A stretch of 64,000 nucleotides of DNA from Denitrovibrio acetiphilus DSM 12809 (GTDB taxonomy: Bacteria; Chrysiogenota; Deferribacteres; Deferribacterales; Geovibrionaceae): assembly GCF_000025725.1 (NCBI RefSeq), contig NC_013943.1, positions 1,984,001 through 2,048,000 on the forward strand, read 5' to 3'. Each line of letters opens with the position of its first letter. The stretch's first letter is position 1. Positions 35,487 through 42,869 of the stretch are shown here, piece by piece. The notes beneath the pieces were generated by a model that ran no database searches, had not been told where the DNA came from, and worked only from the letters and a program-made list of their open reading frames with translations. A program made the translations under genes and the position numbers.

Positions 35487-36260
35487 TCAATCTCCCGAAC
35501 TTATTGACAATCTTTTAAAATCACTAATTGTGAGATTGTCGTCATACTCGAAAAACAGGGCATTAAACATCATTTCCCCCCGCTTTTCAACCTCAAATTT
35601 CCTCGGCATACCCTTTATAAATCTCTCGATAGGGGCTTCTTTTTCCATCCCTATCACAGAGTTAAGCGCGCCGCACATCCCCACATCAGTCTGAAAAAGT
35701 GTTCCCTTCGGAAGCACCCTTTCATCTGCCGTCTGAACATGAGTGTGAGTGCCGACAACAGTGCCTATTCTGCCGTCAGCATAGAAAGCAAAAGCTGCTT
35801 TCTCGCTTGTAGCCTCGCCGTGAAAATCCACCATTACAAACCCTTCCGCCTGTGAGCGCAGCTCGTCAAGCTTCCTGAAAGGACAGTCTGAAAGACCCAT
35901 GTAAACCCTTCCGATAAGATTTATAACAGTAAACTTTTGTCCGTTTTTTTCAATAGAAATAACACCTTTGCCGGGTACTCCTTCCGGCAGGTTAGCAGGT
36001 CGGATGAGATAATCCATTTTATGTATAGACATTTCTGTCTCTCTGTTATCCCATATGTGGTTGCCAGTAGTCATGATGTCAATGTCAAGCTTACGCAATT
36101 CTTCATAAACTGCATAAGTGATGCCGAAGCCGCCAGATGCATTTTCAGCATTGGCGACTATTATGTCCGGCATATATTCGCGGCGAACCTCAGGCAGAAA
36201 GGTTTTTACTGCCTTCCTGCCGGTTCTGCCTATTATGTCTCCGATGTGGAGTATTCTCAC
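35487..36260 (-). CDS. ymdB: YmdB family metallophosphoesterase
   Basis: The 257-residue calcineurin-type phosphodiesterase has [18 protein letters not shown] at the N-terminus and the metal-ligand motifs [28 protein letters not shown] and [11 protein letters not shown]. YmdB of Bacillus hydrolyses 2',3'-cyclic nucleotides and affects biofilm decisions. It overlaps rny by 4 bases, a very common rny-ymdB pair that suggests a role in RNA turnover. Confidence 0.92.
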   Translation of the reverse strand: MRILHIGDIIGRTGRKAVKTFLPEVRREYMPDIIVANAENASGGFGITYAVYEELRKLDIDIMTTGNHIWDNRETEMSIHKMDYLIRPANLPEGVPGKGVISIEKNGQKFTVINLIGRVYMGLSDCPFRKLDELRSQAEGFVMVDFHGEATSEKAAFAFYADGRIGTVVGTHTHVQTADERVLPKGTLFQTDVGMCGALNSVIGMEKEAPIERFIKGMPRKFEVEKRGEMMFNALFFEYDDNLTISDFKRLSISSGD

Positions 36261-37816
36261 TTTGCGTAACCGACCGCTCTGGCTTCCCTGATGACAGTAA
36301 CTTTTATCTGTCCCGGATAGGTAAGCTCGTCTTCGATCTGTTTGGATATGTCTTTTGAAAGAGTTATAAGCCTTTCATCATTAACTCTTTCCGGCTCAAC
36401 GATAATGCGCACTTCACGTCCAGCCTGAATAGCGTAGGACTTCTGTACACCGTCAAAGCCTGATGCGATGGATTCAAGGTTTTCCAGACGCTTAATATAG
36501 CTTTCCAGAACCTCTCGCCTTGCTCCCGGACGGGAAGCAGAGATAGCATCCGCAGCCTGCACAAGCACAGCCTCGATACATTTAAACTCTTCCTCACCGT
36601 GGTGGGATGCGATGGCGTTAAGAACCCGCCAGTCCTCTTTATGTTTTTTAGCAACTTCGACACCGATCTCAGTGTGAGAGCCCTCAGCTTCGTAGTCGAT
36701 AGCCTTACCGATATCGTGAAGGAGACCGGCACGTTTAGCTATCTTTTCATTAAGTCCAAGCTCCGCAGCCATGAGACCTGTTATTTTGGCAACCTCAATG
36801 GAGTGTCCGAGAACGTTCTGCCCATAAGAGGTTCTGTATTTCAGTCTACCGAGCAGACGGGTGATCTCTTTGCTGACGTTGTGCAGTCCGAGGTTGAAAA
36901 GAGCTTCCTCGCCAACTTCGAGTACATGTTTTTCAAGCTCTTCTTTAGCTTTGTTGTATACTTCTTCGATTCGTGCAGGGTGGATACGTCCGTCAGACAC
37001 AAGTCTTTCCAGTGTCATTTTGGCTATCTCTCTGCGGAATGGGTCGTAAGAAGAGAGGATAACCGCTTCCGGTGTGTCATCAACAATAATGTCAACTCCG
37101 GTAACACTTTCAAATGTACGGATATTACGCCCCTCACGTCCGATAATACGCCCTTTCATCTCATCACTAGGCAGTGCAACCACTGTCACAGTTATCTCTG
37201 AGATGTACTCTGGAGCGCATCGCTGAATAGCAGTGGAAATGATACTTCTGGCTTTTTTATCAGCCTCGGATTTTGTTTCCTCTTCCATCTCGCGCAGTGT
37301 TCTTGCAGCTTCAAGCTTCGCATCGTCAACCATCTGTTCAATGAGCATCTGCTTAGCTTCTTCGCTTGTCATGTTTGCAATCTTTTCAGTCTCCATAATA
37401 ATGTTCTGTTTAAGTTCGTTAACACGTTCTCTGGTAGCATCAATATCCTTGAGACGTTTTTCAATGTCTGCATCTTTCTGAACGAATCCTTCTTCTTTGC
37501 GTTCGATTGCATCGAGCTTTTTATCGAGAGATTCTTCTTTCTGAATAATGCGTTTTTCCTGTGCTTTGAGGTCATTTCTTTTTTCACGGACCTCTTTGTC
37601 AAGTTCCTGTTTTCCTTTGAAAATAATGTCTTTCGACTCAATTTTAGCTTCTTTGAGTATTTCGTCAGACTCTCTTTTCGCTTTGCTGATAATATCTTCA
37701 GCGGTTTTGTTCAGTTTCTGGTTTTCGGCATCATTGCGTTTTTTCTGGTAAAACATACCGACGAATGCGCCAATAACAGCTCCGGCTACCACTAGTAGAT
37801 AATAAGTGACTCCCAT
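36257..37816 (-). CDS. rny: Ribonuclease Y
   Basis: The 519-residue membrane-anchored endoribonuclease starts mRNA decay. It has an N-terminal helix ([19 protein letters not shown]), a long charged coiled coil (about 30-200), a KH domain with [13 protein letters not shown] near 230, and an HD phosphohydrolase domain with GLLHDIGKA near 360 and [11 protein letters not shown]. Full family length. It is flanked by ymdB and ygfA, the arrangement seen in many bacteria. Confidence 0.97.
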   Translation of the reverse strand: MGVTYYLLVVAGAVIGAFVGMFYQKKRNDAENQKLNKTAEDIISKAKRESDEILKEAKIESKDIIFKGKQELDKEVREKRNDLKAQEKRIIQKEESLDKKLDAIERKEEGFVQKDADIEKRLKDIDATRERVNELKQNIIMETEKIANMTSEEAKQMLIEQMVDDAKLEAARTLREMEEETKSEADKKARSIISTAIQRCAPEYISEITVTVVALPSDEMKGRIIGREGRNIRTFESVTGVDIIVDDTPEAVILSSYDPFRREIAKMTLERLVSDGRIHPARIEEVYNKAKEELEKHVLEVGEEALFNLGLHNVSKEITRLLGRLKYRTSYGQNVLGHSIEVAKITGLMAAELGLNEKIAKRAGLLHDIGKAIDYEAEGSHTEIGVEVAKKHKEDWRVLNAIASHHGEEEFKCIEAVLVQAADAISASRPGARREVLESYIKRLENLESIASGFDGVQKSYAIQAGREVRIIVEPERVNDERLITLSKDISKQIEDELTYPGQIKVTVIREARAVGYAK

Positions 37817-38361
37817 TAGCTGTTCCTCCTGTATATATCATTCTCGGTTACAAGTACGTCCACGGGAATGTCATGCGGTTCATGGTCAAAAGAATCAAAC
37901 AACTGACACTCAAAAGCAAAACCTGCAATAATCCCGAAACGTACCGCCCCAAGGAGCCTGTCATAATATCCCTTGCCATACCCAATCCTATGAAGCGCTC
38001 TGTCAAAAGCAACACCGGGTACCACGGCAATGTCTATATGTTTAAAATCAGTGCATTCCACAGGCTCCTGAATCCCGAATGCACCGGATGAAAGACTAGC
38101 CTCTCCCTTATAAGAGCCTAATTTAAGCTCGTCCCCGCTAACAACGGGAAGATAAACAGTCTTCTTCATTCCGTAAAGATACTTTATCAGTGAGTGTGTT
38201 TCCACTTCACTTTTAAAGCTGCTGTAAAGCAGATAGCTGTCAAAGTCCCCAAATTCCTTCAGAAACCTTTCTGCTACCGCATCAGACATTTTATTTATCT
38301 GATATTTTGCAAGAGTAGCCCTTGTCGCAAGAGCAGCCTTTCTCGCCTGCTTTTTTTCCAT
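37816..38361 (-). CDS. ygfA: 5-formyltetrahydrofolate cyclo-ligase
   Basis: The 181-residue enzyme converts 5-formyl-THF to 5,10-methenyl-THF using ATP. The N-terminal [15 protein letters not shown] matches the family start. [24 protein letters not shown] near residue 115 is the signature with the phosphate-binding GYGKGYYDR. Its first 71 bases overlap the 3' end of rarA in another frame. In Proteobacteria the gene lies next to 6S RNA and zapA, which are both close here (39628-40072). Confidence 0.93.
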   Translation of the reverse strand: MEKKQARKAALATRATLAKYQINKMSDAVAERFLKEFGDFDSYLLYSSFKSEVETHSLIKYLYGMKKTVYLPVVSGDELKLGSYKGEASLSSGAFGIQEPVECTDFKHIDIAVVPGVAFDRALHRIGYGKGYYDRLLGAVRFGIIAGFAFECQLFDSFDHEPHDIPVDVLVTENDIYRRNS

Positions 38362-39571
38362 AGGTTTTCTCTTTGCCCCACAACCTTTTAAGCCTTTCAG
38401 AAATTTTCATTTCAAATCCAGCATCAGACGGGTCGTAAAATACTTCGTCAGTGCCGGAGTAGTCCTGAACAACAAATCCGCCATGATCAAACGGATAGTG
38501 ATAACCTTTCCCCTCAGTCCGAAGCGGATAAGGGACATTCGGCGTATTGTTCTCCAGATACTCTTTCACCGCCCACATAGCCTTATAGCTCCTGTTGCTT
38601 TTGGGACAGGACGCCAGATAAGTGATTACATGAGCTAATATAATGTCTCCCTCCGGTCTGCCAACTGCCTGAAAAGCGCTATAAGCACTCTGGGCAAAAA
38701 CAAGTGCATCGGGGAAAGCATTTCCAATATCTTCTGAGGCGGATATTAGAAGTCTTCTGAATATCGCCTCCGGCTCCATACCGCACTCAAGCAGTCTGAA
38801 ACACCATAAAGCTGCTGCATCAGGGTCTGTTCCCCTAATGCTTTTTATCATAGCAGAGAGCATATCATAATGCTCGTCTGCGTTATATCTGCTGTCTGTG
38901 GTGTGCTCAAGAGCCTTACTCACCCCCAGATGCAGTACATCGTCTTTAAAGCTGCCGTTGACAGCAGAAAGCTCCAGCACAGAGAGGAATCTTCTTCCGT
39001 CTCCGTCAGATGCTTTTACAAGTCTGTCGAATTCGTCATCAGTGCAGACGACATCATCAGCCTTGTATCTCTCCTTAAAATACAGCTTAACTTTTTCGAA
39101 AAGTTCTTTAAGGTCAGGCTTTTCGAGGCGTTCAAGACGGAAAACAAAACTCCGTGAACGCAGAGGCTGTATTAAATTGTGATAGGGGTTTTCAGTTGAA
39201 GCTCCGATAAGCTTGGCGAGACCGGAATCTATCATGTTCAGCAGAAGAACCTGCTGTGTTTTGTTAAATCTATGGAGTTCATCCACAAAAACCAAAACCG
39301 TCTTTCCGGCATGTCTGGCAGATTCCATAATCTGTTTAAGGTCGCCAGACCCGGCAGTTGCAGCGTGAAGGCTGAAATACGGCATATTCAGATGTTTGCC
39401 TATGATCTCCGCAAGTGTTGTTTTCCCTGTCCCAGGAGGTCCCACAAGAACCACCGAGTCGAATCCACCATCTTCGACCATTTTTCTGAATACCGAGTCA
39501 ACACCAATAAGATGCTTCTGTCCGGCTATATCGTCAAAGGCGCGAGGCCTAAGCTCTTCGAGAATCTTCAT
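38291..39571 (-). CDS. rarA: Replication-associated recombination protein RarA (MgsA/WRNIP1 family AAA+ ATPase)
   Basis: The 426-residue ATPase acts at stalled replication forks. It shows FDDIAGQKHLIG, Walker A VGPPGTGKTTLAEI near residue 45, Walker B VLVFVDELHRFNKTQQ, sensor 1 LIGASTENPYHNL, and the C-terminal tetramerisation domain with AVGRPEGDIILAHVITYLA. The last 25 residues or so ([16 protein letters not shown]...) lie beyond the usual end, are low-complexity and are encoded within ygfA. It begins just after the 6S RNA gene. Confidence 0.94.
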   Translation of the reverse strand: MKILEELRPRAFDDIAGQKHLIGVDSVFRKMVEDGGFDSVVLVGPPGTGKTTLAEIIGKHLNMPYFSLHAATAGSGDLKQIMESARHAGKTVLVFVDELHRFNKTQQVLLLNMIDSGLAKLIGASTENPYHNLIQPLRSRSFVFRLERLEKPDLKELFEKVKLYFKERYKADDVVCTDDEFDRLVKASDGDGRRFLSVLELSAVNGSFKDDVLHLGVSKALEHTTDSRYNADEHYDMLSAMIKSIRGTDPDAAALWCFRLLECGMEPEAIFRRLLISASEDIGNAFPDALVFAQSAYSAFQAVGRPEGDIILAHVITYLASCPKSNRSYKAMWAVKEYLENNTPNVPYPLRTEGKGYHYPFDHGGFVVQDYSGTDEVFYDPSDAGFEMKISERLKRLWGKEKTYGKKAGEKGCSCDKGYSCKISDK

Positions 39572-39627
39572 TATCTATCGTAAACCCCATAGGGTATTTC
39601 AGCTCGGCAAATGCCGAACTAATCTAT

Positions 39628-39810
39628 AAAAAACCCCCGCAGACGCCGTCGATATAGTCCAATTGTAGCCCTTTTATAAGGGCGGAGGAATCACGAGTAC
39701 TTTAGGCTCCCTGCTCAAGGCAGGTTTGCACACCATACAAAGTATCATCCCCCGGTCTTGGAGTGTTGGCTCCAATTTTCCTATATCATCACGAACGCCG
39801 CAGGGGTAGT
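39628..39810 (-). ncRNA. ssrS: 6S RNA
   Basis: The minus-strand RNA of about 180 nt folds into one long interrupted hairpin. The closing stem CCCCTGCGGCGTT pairs with the 3' segment GGCGTCTGCGGGG through wobbles and a single bulged base. GATATAG pairs with CTATATC further in, around an unpaired centre that mimics an open promoter. The 5' ...TGCGGCGTTCGTG and 3' ...GGCG elements match the ends of known 6S RNAs. A six-T run (39628-39633) after GGGGG gives a terminator. Position just after zapA and near ygfA agrees with the classic zapA-ssrS-ygfA order, with rarA inserted. A second small hairpin (39601-39620) follows before rarA. Confidence 0.85.
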
Positions 39811-39811
39811 C

Positions 39812-40072
39812 TTATGCTGTCTTATCTATCATTTCTATAACTTTGCTGAGGCTCTCGCCTTTCTCGTCCTGAAGCAGAACACAGTCCGCTGCAAAACTGA
39901 AAGCTGCCATAACAGCAAGTTTTTGTGTATCCGGAGCATTTGCCATACGCTCAATTTCGTTCATCTTTCCGTTGAGCAACTCGACAACTCTGTTTACAAA
40001 ATCTAAGTCCTTGTCGGTCTTCATAAAGTACTTCATGCCCCTTATGGTGACCTTATATTCATTGACAGGCAC
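39812..40072 (-). CDS. zapA: Cell division protein ZapA
   Basis: The 86-residue FtsZ-ring stabiliser has an N-terminal domain starting VNEYKVTIRGMKYFMKTD and a C-terminal coiled helix (VVELLNGKMNEIERMANAP, LAVMAAFSFAADCVLLQDE). Start GTG 40072 is chosen: GGGGTG lies six bases upstream and the family begins here; the frame is open to 40219. A small coiled-coil gene precedes it and 6S RNA follows directly after the stop. Confidence 0.9.
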   Translation of the reverse strand: MPVNEYKVTIRGMKYFMKTDKDLDFVNRVVELLNGKMNEIERMANAPDTQKLAVMAAFSFAADCVLLQDEKGESLSKVIEMIDKTA

Positions 40073-40091
40073 TAAAAGCACCCCGCTGCTT

Positions 40092-40283
40092 TTAAAGTCT
40101 GCCGAGCAGGTCTTCGACCTTTGCCCGAACAGCCTCTTTTTGTTCGTTAATTCTCCTGTTCTCTTCGTGCAGTTCGGCATTTTCAGCCTGCAGCTGCATG
40201 TTCTTCTGCTGCTCTTCATTTAACCGGACGAGCAGTTCGTCAATCTTGCTACTTAAAATATCCAGTTTCTCAAGAAGTTCCAT
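40092..40283 (-). CDS. Small coiled-coil protein, ZapB-like
   Basis: The 63-residue protein is one continuous coiled coil (LEKLDILSSKIDELLVRL through QLQAENAELHEENRRINEQ), ending LEDLLGRL-like. Size and position right before zapA resemble ZapB, which binds ZapA at the division septum. Sequence alone does not prove it, because coiled coils look alike. No ribosome binding site is visible before ATG 40283, and the candidate promoter at 40291-40319 would give a nearly leaderless mRNA. Confidence 0.75.
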   Translation of the reverse strand: MELLEKLDILSSKIDELLVRLNEEQQKNMQLQAENAELHEENRRINEQKEAVRAKVEDLLGRL

Positions 40284-40290
40284 GACATTT

Positions 40291-40319
40291 TTATTACTAT
40301 AATTTTAAACTTAAGTCAA
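40291..40319 (-). promoter_or_regulatory. Candidate promoter of the zapB-like/zapA/6S unit
   Basis: TTGACT (40314-40319), a 17-base spacer and TAATAA (40291-40296) lie immediately before ATG 40283. Predicted transcription starts at or within a base or two of the start codon. An alternative TTTCAA/TAAAAT pair slightly upstream would give a leader of about 15 bases. Confidence 0.5.
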
Positions 40320-40409
40320 TCAGATTGAAAACAAATTATATGTGTGCACCTGTTCACCTGATTGTGTTTTTTGCTGGCTAAACAGGGTTTTCGATGATAT
40401 TATAGCATT

Positions 40410-41804
40410 ATGAGAAATATTGCTTTTTTAGTAATTATAATAGTTACTGTGGCTATTGCCGTTTCCTGTAACGTTCAAAACTCTGCTGACTCCGATGGGA
40501 GCAAAGAACAAGTCAGCGAAAAACAGGATACCGGCAGTGTTGAATCAAAAGGTTTGTTCAACAAAATAATCAAACATGACAATGACGATATCCTCACTAG
40601 AATCAACAAATTAGAGGAGCAGCTCAACCAGAGAATTGACGGCATAAACGTCAGTATCGATAATCAGGAAGTGCTAACCAAGCTAGACGAAATCAAACTA
40701 ACACACGACAAAGACATAAGCGACATTAACACCGCTATTTTAAATAGCGACAGCAAACATAAAGCTCTTTTTTATCAATTACTTGGAGCTATCTTTGCAT
40801 CTATGACTGCGCTCTTGCTTGTAATCATGCTGGTATACAGGTATCTCAAAAAATTCATAGCTGAATGCCTGATCATCTACTCACATAAAAACAAACAGTC
40901 TAACACAGCAGAAGATATTCACGCTTCGGATTTAGAAGAAAATACTATAATTTCTTCTGTAAATAAAACCGCAGCAGAACTTAACTCTAAAATCAATGAT
41001 GCAAAATACCTATTTGACCCGGAGAAATCTCTCAAACTCGACAACTCGCAGAGAACAATGCTCAGTGAAATCAACACGGAAAGTGCCTTCCTTAAAAAAG
41101 CAGGCTACGAGATATCCTCTAAGCATAAATATCTTACAGCTCTTGAGAAGGTTAATGACAAAAATTACACTGAGGCTGGTCAGATACTCGATGAAATCAA
41201 AACTTCAGATGATACATTCGGGTCAGCTTTCTTTCTCTCAGGATATATAGCATATGTAGCTCGTAAGTATGAAACCGCCATAGAAAGCCTCCGCAGAGCA
41301 TGTGAGCTGGAGCCTGAAAATGCAGCATACCTTGTCAGCTACGGAAACGCATGTCTGAAAGAGAAAAAATATGATGACGCATCCCAAGCTCTTAAAAAAG
41401 CAGTTGAAATAAAACCTGATGATGCCTCTGCATGGAACAACCTTGCTCACTCCTATATAGTTTCTGATAAAATTGATGACGCTGTCATGGCTTTCAGCAA
41501 AGCAACAGAGCTGAAACCTGACTTTCACGAGGCGCTTCATAATCTGGGGCTTGCTCTGGGTAAACTGAAACGGTACGAAGAAGCGGCTGACGCATTCACC
41601 AAAGCTATAGCGGTAAAAGATGATAAACACGAGTCCATGTACAACGCAGCATGTGTTTATGCACTGCTAGGCAAGCGTGAAGGCGCCCTCAGCAACCTCA
41701 AAGCAGCAATAGCCATTCAGCCCGAGTACGCGGCAAAGGCTAAAAAAGATAAAGATTTCTCAAGCTTTAAAAATGACGATGAGTTCAACGCAATAACAGG
41801 ATAG
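40410..41804 (+). CDS. Membrane-anchored TPR repeat protein
   Basis: The 464-residue protein has an N-terminal hydrophobic segment ending AIAVSCNVQ, a possible lipoprotein cleavage site at Cys20. A charged linker with a short coil follows, then a second strong membrane segment (LLGAIFASMTALLLVIMLVYRY, about 122-145). The C-terminal half (about 250-460) holds five or so TPR repeats (ALFYAARK-like units such as YDDASQALKKAVEIKPDDASAW). TPRs bind partner proteins; which side of the membrane they face depends on whether the first segment is cleaved. No ribosome binding site is evident. It is followed directly by a small membrane protein gene. Confidence 0.8.
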   Translation: MRNIAFLVIIIVTVAIAVSCNVQNSADSDGSKEQVSEKQDTGSVESKGLFNKIIKHDNDDILTRINKLEEQLNQRIDGINVSIDNQEVLTKLDEIKLTHDKDISDINTAILNSDSKHKALFYQLLGAIFASMTALLLVIMLVYRYLKKFIAECLIIYSHKNKQSNTAEDIHASDLEENTIISSVNKTAAELNSKINDAKYLFDPEKSLKLDNSQRTMLSEINTESAFLKKAGYEISSKHKYLTALEKVNDKNYTEAGQILDEIKTSDDTFGSAFFLSGYIAYVARKYETAIESLRRACELEPENAAYLVSYGNACLKEKKYDDASQALKKAVEIKPDDASAWNNLAHSYIVSDKIDDAVMAFSKATELKPDFHEALHNLGLALGKLKRYEEAADAFTKAIAVKDDKHESMYNAACVYALLGKREGALSNLKAAIAIQPEYAAKAKKDKDFSSFKNDDEFNAITG

Positions 41805-42020
41805 ATGAATAAACTATTCACGGCATTAGGAATCGCAGTGCTCGCTCTGCTCTTTTACAGAGTAACGAAGGGCACTGTGACCCGTGTCGTGCACATGATG
41901 CACCAGCGGGATATCAGAAAAACTCAGCGCCCGTCCCCAGTCAGAGACAAATGGTTTGCTATATGGCTTCCAATCATAATTTTTATTGGTATTTTCCTGC
42001 TACTGTTAACTGTCAAATGA
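41805..42020 (+). CDS. Small membrane protein of unknown function
   Basis: The 71-residue protein has two membrane helices, at about 3-20 (LFTALGIAVLALLFYRV) and 48-68 (WFAIWLPIIIFIGIFLLLL), joined by a basic, histidine-containing loop. ATG follows the TPR stop codon at once, so the two are probably translated together and may act together. I recognise no family. Its 3' end overlaps the convergent nrdG by 15 bases. Confidence 0.65.
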   Translation: MNKLFTALGIAVLALLFYRVTKGTVTRVVHMMHQRDIRKTQRPSPVRDKWFAIWLPIIIFIGIFLLLLTVK

Positions 42021-42695
42021 ATTACGGTACTTAACATCATATTTATCGAACATTGCTCTTATTAAGGCGTGTTCATCAGGAGAAAGGGATATATCAAATC
42101 GTTTATCCAGCCACCTTCCATTGCGGACAGGAAACTGAACAACCAGCCCCGCATCGCTCAGACCAGACACCACACTTTTAACATCATCTTCATCAGGAAC
42201 CTTCCAGAGTGTATGCCTCACCTCAAAACCAACCTTATGCTCACGCAGGACGTCTATTGTTTTGATAAATTTATCAATACCGTAGTTACTGCGGGTTATC
42301 TCTTTAACATCAGAATCGTTAAACGCCTTAAGATCAACAGAAACAAAATCCGCCAGCCCTTCACCGCAGACTCTTTCCAGCCTACCGGGATAACTGCCGT
42401 TTGTATCAAGCTTCACAAGGAAACCACGATCTTTCAGCGTCCGCAGAAATTCCGGCATATCTGGTAAAAAAAGGGGTTCACCGCCTGACACGGCAACCCC
42501 TTCGATATCTTTCCCTTCCAGACTGCTGAGGAATTCCTCAAGCCTGTTCTCTCCCAGAGCGCTGTTGACCAGTTCAGGATTGTGGCAATATCTGCATCGG
42601 AGGTTACACCCATTAAAGAATGCAACAGAAGATATCACCCCCGGATAATCAATCAGGCTCACAGGGATGAAGTTACTCAAAAATAGATCAGTCAT
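42006..42695 (-). CDS. nrdG: Anaerobic ribonucleoside-triphosphate reductase activating enzyme (NrdG)
   Basis: The 229-residue radical SAM activase installs the glycyl radical on class III ribonucleotide reductase. The cluster motif CNLRCRYCHNPELV (C-X3-C-X2-C) is near residue 30 and VSGGEPLF near 75, as in the longer NrdG/PflA-type activases. ATG 42695 is chosen; the frame runs up to a TTG at 42731 inside the small glycyl-radical gene. Its start lies one base after that gene's stop (TAATATG), so activase and substrate domain are tightly linked. Confidence 0.9.
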   Translation of the reverse strand: MTDLFLSNFIPVSLIDYPGVISSVAFFNGCNLRCRYCHNPELVNSALGENRLEEFLSSLEGKDIEGVAVSGGEPLFLPDMPEFLRTLKDRGFLVKLDTNGSYPGRLERVCGEGLADFVSVDLKAFNDSDVKEITRSNYGIDKFIKTIDVLREHKVGFEVRHTLWKVPDEDDVKSVVSGLSDAGLVVQFPVRNGRWLDKRFDISLSPDEHALIRAMFDKYDVKYRNSFDS

Positions 42696-42696
42696 A

Positions 42697-42867
42697 TTAT
42701 TTCTGGATATCAAAAGTCTCTCTGTGAACAAATTCTTCTTTTTTACCTTTGTTCCAGTGGCTTGTAGGGCTGTGATATCCTACAACGCGGCTGTACACTT
42801 CACACTCTTCACCTTTAACATCCTTAAGTTCTTCTCTCAGTGCATCAATTCTTTCAGCATTACTCAT
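42697..42867 (-). CDS. Separate glycyl-radical domain of class III ribonucleotide reductase
   Basis: This 56-residue gene carries the motif YSRVVGYHSPTSHWNKGKKEEF. In ordinary NrdD this motif is the extreme C-terminus, and the glycine of RVVGY becomes the catalytic radical. Here it follows a helical leader (MSNAERIDALREELKDVKG). GGAGG lies seven bases before ATG 42867, and the upstream NrdD stops at 42870-42872, so the gene is properly equipped for translation and is not a sequencing slip. The product must join NrdD in trans, as the spare-part protein GrcA/YfiD does for pyruvate formate-lyase. Confidence 0.88.
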   Translation of the reverse strand: MSNAERIDALREELKDVKGEECEVYSRVVGYHSPTSHWNKGKKEEFVHRETFDIQK

Positions 42868-42869
42868 AA

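Noticed and set aside
39595-39625. Hairpin AGCTCGGCA/TGCCGAACT as a separate terminator
   Set aside because: No T run follows it on the minus strand; the 6S RNA already ends with GGGGG-TTTTTT just before.
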